DNA of 55,389 nt from an uncultured bacterium (GTDB taxonomy: Bacteria; Pseudomonadota; Gammaproteobacteria; Burkholderiales; CAIKXV01). Shown in pieces: positions 49,790 to 55,389 of the stretch (position 1 is its first letter; the number at the start of each line of letters is the position of its first letter). The stretch is from the NCBI GenBank assembly GCA_903873475.1, contig CAIQON010000252.1:1-55389 (forward strand). The letters run 5' to 3'. The position numbers and the translations under genes are program-made. Below the pieces are notes generated by a model. It saw only the letters and a list, made by a program, of their open reading frames with translations. It made no database searches and was not told the DNA's origin.

Positions 49790-50731
49790 ATGCTGAATCC
49801 ATCGAACACCCAGGCACACTGGCGCCCCACCCGCGAAGTCGAGTTCATCGTCGGCACGCCTCCGGGTGGCGGACAGGATCGTCCCGCACGCACCCTGATG
49901 CGCATCCTCGAGGCGACAAGGCTGGTCGATGTGCCGATCAAGCTCACCAACCTGCCGGGCAACGGCGGGGGCCACGCGTGGGATGCGTTGCGCGCGCGTG
50001 CCGGAGATCCGCACGTGCTGTCGATCAGCGCGCCGCCGTTGATGAGCAATCGTATCCTCGGCATCAGCGATTTCGACCATGCGGCGCTGACGCCGGTGGC
50101 GAACCTGTTCACCGAGTACCTGGCATTCGTGGTGGCAGCCGATTCATCCATCAGGGATGCGACTGCCTTGATCGCGATGCTCGCCGCCGATCCTGGTGCG
50201 ATCAGGATTTCCCTCGCCACCGCCATCGGCAGCACCAGCCACATCGCGATGGGCCAGCTGCTCACGCACGTGGGCGCCGATCCGCGCAAGCTCGACCTGC
50301 GCGTGTTCGAGTCCGCGCCCTACGCGGTGGACGACGTGGCCGCGGGTAATGCGCAGCTCGGCGTGATCTCGGCAGTCAGCGCACGCAAGGCGCTCGAGGC
50401 CGGCACGGTGCGCGCGCTGGTGGTGTCCTCGCCCGCGCGCCTGTCGGGGGTGTTCGCCGACGCACCGACATGGACGGAGCTGTCGGTGCCATGCGTCATC
50501 GGACAGTGGCGTGGCGTGCTGGCCGCATCGGGCATCGGCGCCAGCCAGCTGGCCTGGTGGACGCAGGCGCTCGCCGCCGCCGTCGAGCACCCGCAATGGC
50601 AGGACGAACTGGCCGCCCACAACTGGACCGACCACTTCATCACTGGCGGCACGCTGCAGTCGTTCCTCGACGACGAACGCACCTTCACCCGCGACATGCT
50701 GAAGGCGCTGGGCCTGGTCAGTCCGCCTTGA
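49790..50731 (+). CDS. Bug/TctC-like receptor lacking a signal peptide (no. 11)
   Basis: From ATG 49790 the 313 residues begin MLNPSNTQAHWRPTREVEFI, without any hydrophobic signal. Upstream codons in frame offer nothing better. The fold is nonetheless Bug-like: VGTPPGGGQDRPARTLMRIL, LPGNGGGHAWDALRARAGD, ISLATAIGSTSHIAMGQLL, and GVISAVSARKALEAGTVRAL. Usual motifs (DGYTLL, HVPYKG) are replaced by DPHVLSIS and LRVFESAPYAV. It may stay in the cytoplasm or need another export route. The 3' end overlaps convergent Bug no. 12 by 14 bases. Confidence 0.78.
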   Translation: MLNPSNTQAHWRPTREVEFIVGTPPGGGQDRPARTLMRILEATRLVDVPIKLTNLPGNGGGHAWDALRARAGDPHVLSISAPPLMSNRILGISDFDHAALTPVANLFTEYLAFVVAADSSIRDATALIAMLAADPGAIRISLATAIGSTSHIAMGQLLTHVGADPRKLDLRVFESAPYAVDDVAAGNAQLGVISAVSARKALEAGTVRALVVSSPARLSGVFADAPTWTELSVPCVIGQWRGVLAASGIGASQLAWWTQALAAAVEHPQWQDELAAHNWTDHFITGGTLQSFLDDERTFTRDMLKALGLVSPP

Positions 50732-51680
50732 TGTTGCGTTCCTGGACGATCTTCTTCCAGGCGGCGATTTCCGATGTCAACAACGTATTGAACTGCTCCG
50801 GCATCATCTGCAGTTCGGGTACCGCGCCGTTGGCGATGATCACGCTGGTGGCATCGTCGGACGCCATGCCCTTGCGGAGTTCGTCGCCCAGCCGATGGAC
50901 GATGGCTACGGGCGTCTTCGCAGGCGCCAGTACGCCCCACCAGGTCGCCACGTCGTAGCCGGGCACGCCGGCTTCCGCGACCGTGGGCAACTCGGGCATG
51001 AAGGCCGCACGTTTCGCGGTGGTAACCGCCAGCGCACGCAGCCGTTCCGCCTTGATCATCGGGCTGACCGCAGGTGTGCTGGAAAACACGATGGGCACTT
51101 CGCCCGCCACGGCAGCAGCGACGGCGGGGGCAATGCCCTTGTAGGGCACGTGCACCAGGGGTACCTTCGCGTAGCTCGCGAACAGTTCCCCGGCGAGATG
51201 CGGGATGGTGCCGGCGCCTGCACTGCCGAAGTCGAGCTTGCCCGCCCGGGCCCGTCCCAGCGCGATCAGGTCTTTCACCGAGCGCACGGGCAACGACGGA
51301 TGCACCGCCACCAGCAGCGGCCCACGGCCCAGCATCGCGACGCCGGTGAGATCCGTGTTCGGATCGAAGGGCAGCTTCGGATAGATCGCGGGGTTGATGA
51401 CGTAGCTCACGGTCACCAGCAGCAGCGTGTATCCATCCGGCTCGCTGCGCGCGACCGCGTTGGTGGCGATGGTCTGTCCCGCACCGGGACGATTCTCGAC
51501 CACGACGGGCTGGCCCAGGCGCTTCTGCAGGTGCTCGGCGGCGAGCCGGCCCATGATATCGGCGGAACCGCTGGGTGCCGTGGGGACCACCATGCGCAGG
51601 GGCTTGGCCGGGAACGGCTGCGCAGCAGCATGCGTGAGCGGAAAGGTGATGGCGAAGATGGCGATCGCGAGATGGCGCAT
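50718..51680 (-). CDS. Bug/TctC-type periplasmic receptor (no. 12)
   Basis: The 320-residue protein has GGAGGAG upstream of ATG 51680-51678 and a signal ending near residue 20 (LTHAAAQ). Blocks are FPAKPLRMVVPTAPSGSADI (Ser for Gly in PGG), EPDGYTLLLV and VHVPYKGIAPAV; the end is QERNIKAD. The first 14 bases of its 3' end are shared antisense with Bug no. 11. No enzyme is cotranscribed. Confidence 0.9.
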   Translation of the reverse strand: MRHLAIAIFAITFPLTHAAAQPFPAKPLRMVVPTAPSGSADIMGRLAAEHLQKRLGQPVVVENRPGAGQTIATNAVARSEPDGYTLLLVTVSYVINPAIYPKLPFDPNTDLTGVAMLGRGPLLVAVHPSLPVRSVKDLIALGRARAGKLDFGSAGAGTIPHLAGELFASYAKVPLVHVPYKGIAPAVAAAVAGEVPIVFSSTPAVSPMIKAERLRALAVTTAKRAAFMPELPTVAEAGVPGYDVATWWGVLAPAKTPVAIVHRLGDELRKGMASDDATSVIIANGAVPELQMMPEQFNTLLTSEIAAWKKIVQERNIKAD

Positions 51681-52022
51681 GGTTCTCCTCCGTGATGCGG
51701 CGGGCTGCGTCGATGGGTCAACGTCTGGACGCGCTTCGGTGCAGCGCGCGCTGGCCATGCCGCGATTGCTGCGCAGGGATGCCACGCAGGAAACCGAGGG
51801 TAGTCGGAGGCTGCGGGTCTGGGCAAGGACCGCGCGAGGATGGCAGAGGCCAGACCCTGTCCGCCCACGCAGCCCGATGCCCGTCTCCCCACCCGTCTCT
51901 CCACCCGATTGACGCCTTCTTCCCCATGGCGGAGCATCTGCGCATCCGCGGCTCGGCCTCGGAAACCGCACGACGGGTGAAGCCGAAACCGGACACAAAG
52001 CACAAAGCACGAAGGGAAGCGC
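51681..52022. other. Intergenic region between divergent Bug and MetE-like genes
   Basis: No coding frame with support was found. It contains a near-duplicate cccgtctccccaccc/cgtctctccacccg stretch (around 51890-51910) and acaaagcacaaagcac just upstream of the MetE-like start. A TTGACG hexamer at 51910-51915 has only a poor -10 partner. Promoters for both genes must lie here, but I cannot place them. Confidence 0.5.
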
Positions 52023-53147
52023 ATGACCGCCGCACCGCATTCACCCCCGTTCCGCGCCGACCAGGTCGGCAGCCTGCTACGGCCCGCCCATCTCATCGCA
52101 GCGCGCGAGCAGCGCCGCAAGCGCCTGCTGTCGGACGACGAACTGCGTGTCATCGAAGACGATGCCATCCGCGAAGTCGTCGCGCGGCAGGAAGCGGCCG
52201 GCCTGCGCGTGGTGAGCGACGGCGAGTTCCGCCGGCAGAACTACATCGTCGATTTCTTCCGCAAGGCGCTCGGCTCGGGTGGCCTGAAGGCGGAGCCGGG
52301 CGACTTCGTCCATCGCAACGCGAAGGGCGACACCATCCCGGTCGAGAAGCTGGTCATCCACAAGCCGTTGCGCTGGACCGGCCCGATCTTCGCCGACCAC
52401 CTCGCCTTCGTGCGCTCGATCACGCAGTGCACGCCGAAGATGACGGTGCCCTCGCCGATCGTGCTGCACTTCATGGGCGGCAACGATGCCATCCTGCGCG
52501 ATGCATACACCTCGCTCGACGGCTTCTGGGCCGACGTGATCGAGGTCTATCGCAGCGAGTTCGCCGCGCTGCATGCAGCCGGCTGCACCTACCTGCAGAT
52601 CGACGAGACCTCGCTGGTGAAGTTCGGCGACCCGGAGATCCGAGCCGTGCTTGAACGCCGCGGCGAAGACTGGCGCACGCTGGTCGAGACCTATGTGACG
52701 GTGATCAATGCGGTGATCGCCACCGCACCGGCGGGCATGACCGTCGGCATCCACGTCTGCCGAGGCAACCGCCTCGGCTTCTGGCAGGCCGATGCCGGCT
52801 ACGAGTTCATGGCCGACCAGTTGTTCCGACGGCTCAACGCGCGCTTCTACTTCCTCGAGTTCGACAGCCCGCGCGCCGGCCCGATCGACGCCCTGAAGTA
52901 CATGCCGGAGGACAAGACCGTGGCGCTTGGCCTGGTGACCACCAAGTCGCCAGACCTCGAAGACCCGGAGATGCTGCGCGCGCGGCTCAAGGAGGCTTCT
53001 GCCTTCGTCTCGATGGACCGGCTGTGCCTGAGCCCGCAGTGCGGTTTCTCCGGCAATGTCGGCAACACCGTGATGACGGCCGACCAGCAGTTCGCGAAGC
53101 TGCGCCTGCTGGTCGAGACCGCGCGGTCCGTGTGGCCGGACGCCTGA
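52023..53147 (+). CDS. MetE C-terminal-domain-like (cobalamin-independent methyltransferase family) protein
   Basis: The 374-residue protein has the catalytic-domain pattern of methionine synthase II: RADQVGSLLRP, VVSDGEFRRQNYIVDFF, YLQIDETSLVKF, then zinc ligands in GIHVCRGN (His and Cys) and SLSPQCGFSG-like LCLSPQCGFSG (Cys). It lacks the N-terminal half of MetE. Such stand-alone forms include methyltransferases and epoxide-CoM-like enzymes, so methionine synthesis is not certain. It is followed two bases later by Bug no. 13, suggesting a catabolic substrate brought in by that receptor. Confidence 0.87.
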   Translation: MTAAPHSPPFRADQVGSLLRPAHLIAAREQRRKRLLSDDELRVIEDDAIREVVARQEAAGLRVVSDGEFRRQNYIVDFFRKALGSGGLKAEPGDFVHRNAKGDTIPVEKLVIHKPLRWTGPIFADHLAFVRSITQCTPKMTVPSPIVLHFMGGNDAILRDAYTSLDGFWADVIEVYRSEFAALHAAGCTYLQIDETSLVKFGDPEIRAVLERRGEDWRTLVETYVTVINAVIATAPAGMTVGIHVCRGNRLGFWQADAGYEFMADQLFRRLNARFYFLEFDSPRAGPIDALKYMPEDKTVALGLVTTKSPDLEDPEMLRARLKEASAFVSMDRLCLSPQCGFSGNVGNTVMTADQQFAKLRLLVETARSVWPDA

Positions 53148-53149
53148 GC

Positions 53150-54172
53150 ATGGCAGCACGCGCACTGCTGCATGCCACGACGCTCGGTGCGAATGCACTC
53201 GTCGTACTTGCAGTTGCAGTTGCAATTGCAGCCGCAGCCGCAGTCGCAGCCGCCGGCACGGCCGTGGCGCAGGCCTATCCGGCCAAGCCCATCCGCCTGA
53301 TCATTCCGTTTCCGCCGGGCGGCGGCAGCGATGTCACCGGGCGCATCGTCGCGATGGCGATGAGCGAACGCCTCGGCACGCAGATGGTCGTCGACAACCG
53401 CGCCGGTGCCGGCGGCATCATCGGCACCGAGCTGGCGGCCAATGCCGCGCGCGATGGCTACACGCTGCTGGTGGCCTCGCTGGCCCATGTGGTCAGCCCG
53501 TGGCTGTACGACCTCAAGGGGCGTTTCGACCCGATCCGGTCGTTCGCGCCGGTGGCCATCGTGGCGGGCAGCCCGATCGTGCTGGTAGTGCATCCCGGCG
53601 TGCCCGCCCGGTCGGTTGCGGAACTGCTCGCCCTCGCCAGGAAGAATCCGGGCAAGCTGCAGTACGCCTCGGCGGGCGTGGGCAGCGTCAGCCACCTCGC
53701 GGCCGAGCTGTTCAACTACACCGCGAAGGTGGACATGCTGCACGTGCCCTACAAAGGTGCAGGCGCGGCGACCGTCGATGTCGTCGCGGGGCATGCGAAC
53801 CTCACGTTCGGCGGCCTGCTGGCCACCGTGCCGCATGTGCGCGCCGGCCGGCTTCGTGCGCTGGGGGTGGGATCCCTGCAACGCAATCCGATCCTGCCGG
53901 ACGTGCCCCCGATCGCCGAGGCCGGCGTCCCCGACTACGAAACGGTGAACTGGTTCGGGCTGCTCGCGCCCGCAGGCACCCCGGCGGCCCTCATCGAGCG
54001 CCTGCATCGGGAAGTCACGGCAGTGCAGGAACTCCCCGAGATCCGGAAGCAGCTCGACAACGACGGCGCGACGGTGCTGCGGATGACGCCGCCCCAGTTC
54101 GGCGCCTACATGGCTGCCGACATGGAGAAGTGGGGTCGCGTGGTGAAGGCCGCCGGCATCAAGGCGAACTGA
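53150..54172 (+). CDS. Bug/TctC-type periplasmic receptor (no. 13)
   Basis: ATG 53150 lies two bases after the MetE-like stop, so the two genes are coupled. The signal peptide is long and Ala/Val-rich, up to about residue 41 (GTAVAQ), and is encoded partly by a hexanucleotide repeat. The mature part shows YPAKPIRLIIPFPPGGGSDV, RDGYTLLVA and LHVPYKGAGAAT, ending KAAGIKAN. The protein has 340 residues. Confidence 0.9.
   Translation: MAARALLHATTLGANALVVLAVAVAIAAAAAVAAAGTAVAQAYPAKPIRLIIPFPPGGGSDVTGRIVAMAMSERLGTQMVVDNRAGAGGIIGTELAANAARDGYTLLVASLAHVVSPWLYDLKGRFDPIRSFAPVAIVAGSPIVLVVHPGVPARSVAELLALARKNPGKLQYASAGVGSVSHLAAELFNYTAKVDMLHVPYKGAGAATVDVVAGHANLTFGGLLATVPHVRAGRLRALGVGSLQRNPILPDVPPIAEAGVPDYETVNWFGLLAPAGTPAALIERLHREVTAVQELPEIRKQLDNDGATVLRMTPPQFGAYMAADMEKWGRVVKAAGIKAN
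53213..53254. repeat. Hexanucleotide tandem repeat inside the Bug no. 13 signal sequence
   Basis: Seven units are related to gttgca/gccgca: gttgca twice, attgca, gccgca twice, gtcgca and gccgcc. They encode VA-VA-IA-AA-AA-VA-AA, the hydrophobic core. Unit gain or loss keeps frame but changes signal-peptide length. Confidence 0.85.
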
Positions 54173-54199
54173 CCGCGACCCCGAGCGCCACCCGCAGGA

Positions 54200-55180
54200 T
54201 CAGGCGATCACTTCCACCTTCGCTCGCCGCGCCACCGCGCTCCAGGTAGTGATCTGCGATTCGATAAGCTTGTTGAACTCCGCCCCGGTCACCGGGCTCT
54301 TGCGCGGCAGGGTCTGCAGGTCGTCCAGCCGCTTCATGATGTCCGGGCGCGCGAGGATTTCCGGCATCAGCGAGGTGAGCCGCTGCGCGATCGGCGCCGG
54401 CAGGCCCTTCGGCGCCGACATGCCAAGCCACTGCGAACCGGTGAGCGAGGGGAAGCCCGCCTCGGCGAAGGTCGGGATATCGGGCAGGCCGGGCAGCCGC
54501 GCGGGCGTGGACACGGCCAGCGCGCGCAGCGAACCGCCCCTGAGCTGGTCGACGTTGGTCGTGATCGGATCGAGCACGCTGTCGATCTGTCCGCCCAGGA
54601 GCTCGGCCAGCGCCGGTGCACTGCCCTGGTAGGGCACATGGTCGTGCATGGGTGCATTGCCTTCGATCTTCAGCATCTCGCCGAACAGGTGGTTCGCCGA
54701 ACCGATGCCCGAAGAGCCGTAGCGCACCGGCTTCACACGGGCCGTCGCGACGTAGTCGGCAAGCGTCTTGAACGGCGACTGCGGACGCACCAGCAGCACC
54801 ATCGGCGCCTCGACCAGCATCGCCATGTGGGTGAAATCGGCGATCGCGTCGAACGGCATCTTGTTGCGCGTGGCCGTCGCATAGACATGCACCGATGCAT
54901 GGCTCACCAGCAGCGAGTAGCCGTCCGGGTTCTGGCGCGCCGCGAAATCGGTGCCGACCAGGCCGCCCGCGCCGGGCCGGTTCTCCACCAGGACGGTCTG
55001 CGACAGGGCCTGCTGCAGGTGCGGCGCGATCAGCCGCGCCACGGTATCGACGAGGCCGCCGGGCGGAAACTGGCAGATCAGCCGGATCGGGCCGCGCGTG
55101 GGCCAGGCCTGCGACTGGGCGTTAGCCCAGGGGGCGATGAGGGATGCCGCGCCGGCGGCGAGCAGATCACGACGCTTCAT
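54200..55180 (-). CDS. Bug/TctC-type periplasmic receptor (no. 14)
   Basis: The 326-residue protein begins with a short signal MKRRDLLAAGAASLIAPWAN that contains a twin-arginine-like RRDLL, so Tat export is possible. Blocks are GPIRLICQFPPGGLVDTVAR (Cys-Gln in place of VP), NPDGYSLLV and DHVPYQGSAPAL (Gln for Lys). The end lacks the usual AGIK and reads ARRAKVEVIA. Convergent with Bug no. 13. Confidence 0.9.
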   Translation of the reverse strand: MKRRDLLAAGAASLIAPWANAQSQAWPTRGPIRLICQFPPGGLVDTVARLIAPHLQQALSQTVLVENRPGAGGLVGTDFAARQNPDGYSLLVSHASVHVYATATRNKMPFDAIADFTHMAMLVEAPMVLLVRPQSPFKTLADYVATARVKPVRYGSSGIGSANHLFGEMLKIEGNAPMHDHVPYQGSAPALAELLGGQIDSVLDPITTNVDQLRGGSLRALAVSTPARLPGLPDIPTFAEAGFPSLTGSQWLGMSAPKGLPAPIAQRLTSLMPEILARPDIMKRLDDLQTLPRKSPVTGAEFNKLIESQITTWSAVARRAKVEVIA

Positions 55181-55248
55181 GGAGTCTCCGGGAGATTTGC
55201 AGGAAAAGAGACTCGAGCCGCTGAAGGCGCGAGTCGGTTTTCAAACCT

Positions 55249-55389
55249 CTAGGGAAGGTCTGAACAAGTCATGGATGATGCGCGCCGGTTCCGAATCGTG
55301 GCGCGAATCGCGTCGGCGGGCAGCCTGAGCCACCGAAACCGTTCGATGTAGTTGCCGTTTTTGCTCTTCATGCCATTTGCGGACGCACC
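55249..55389 (-). CDS. Partial C-terminus of an unrecognised frame at the window edge
   Basis: On the minus strand a frame is open from the window end to a TAG at 55251-55249, reading MKSKNGNYIERFRWLRLPAD and further. A second frame is also open over the same bases, so the coding frame is not certain. No domain is recognisable. It may be the tail of a gene that starts outside the window. Confidence 0.25.
   Translation of the reverse strand, partial: GASANGMKSKNGNYIERFRWLRLPADAIRATIRNRRASSMTCSDLP

Noticed and set aside
53213-53254. CRISPR-like array
   Set aside because: The units are 6 bp without spacers and lie in the coding frame of a signal peptide.
1-55389. rRNA, tRNA, prophage or conjugation genes
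   Set aside because: None of the conserved sequences or protein motifs for these were recognised anywhere in the window.

Overview
The window is GC-rich, with coding bias and gene content typical of a Burkholderiales-type betaproteobacterium, such as an Alcaligenaceae or Comamonadaceae relative. This placement is inferred from the many Bug/TctC-type periplasmic solute receptors, the slyX gene, and the organic-acid and CoA-linked catabolic genes. I see no rRNA, tRNA, CRISPR array, phage or plasmid core genes. It reads as an accessory, catabolic part of a chromosome. || Layout. 1-4 kb: a decayed left end with a partial coiled-coil gene, an internally deleted IS3-family element that truncates a secreted-protein gene, a lipoprotein gene, a MalM-like fragment and toxin-antitoxin (TA) genes. 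4-9 kb: a GMC oxidoreductase, a Tat-exported PhoD-like phosphatase, a VapBC pair and an SDR dehydrogenase. 9-18 kb: a Bug receptor with a TauD-type dioxygenase, an AbrB/VapC pair, a DMT exporter, TA remnants, a second Bug operon, and an MmgE/PrpD gene downstream of a third Bug. 18-21 kb: a btuFCD-like metal-chelate ABC importer with overlapping genes. 21-30 kb: an SDR, a DUF2272 lipoprotein, a Bug next to a large glycoside-hydrolase-like protein, ParDE, then an operon of Bug, PhyH-type dioxygenase, SDR and slyX. 30-38 kb: VapBC, two Bugs, enoyl-CoA hydratase, alanine dehydrogenase, an ADP-forming acyl-CoA synthetase and a methyltransferase. 38-45 kb: a ferritin-like diiron protein, a MarR regulator, a [2Fe-2S] reductase-like protein, a Bug behind a near-consensus sigma-54 promoter, a DUF1185 protein, an amidohydrolase with altered metal ligands, and another Bug. 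45-50 kb: a scarred zone with one intact Bug, a head-to-head chimera of Bug fragments, BrnTA, a doubly deleted Bug pseudogene, an FMN 2-hydroxyacid oxidase and a frameshifted RraA-like pseudogene. 50-55 kb: four more Bugs around a MetE-like methyltransferase. || Main themes. I count 14 intact Bug receptors plus three remnants and no tctA or tctB membrane partner, so the receptors must share transporters encoded elsewhere or act as sensors. Most sit directly beside one or two enzymes (dioxygenase, MmgE/PrpD, amidohydrolase, hydroxyacid oxidase, MetE-like). This suggests interchangeable capture-and-degrade modules for organic acids. There are also six apparently intact TA pairs and three decayed ones, several with candidate operators at their starts. 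The least familiar unit is the diiron protein, MarR and [2Fe-2S] reductase group at 38.6-41.2 kb with the sigma-54-driven Bug downstream. All functional statements rest on reading motifs by eye; no database search was run.
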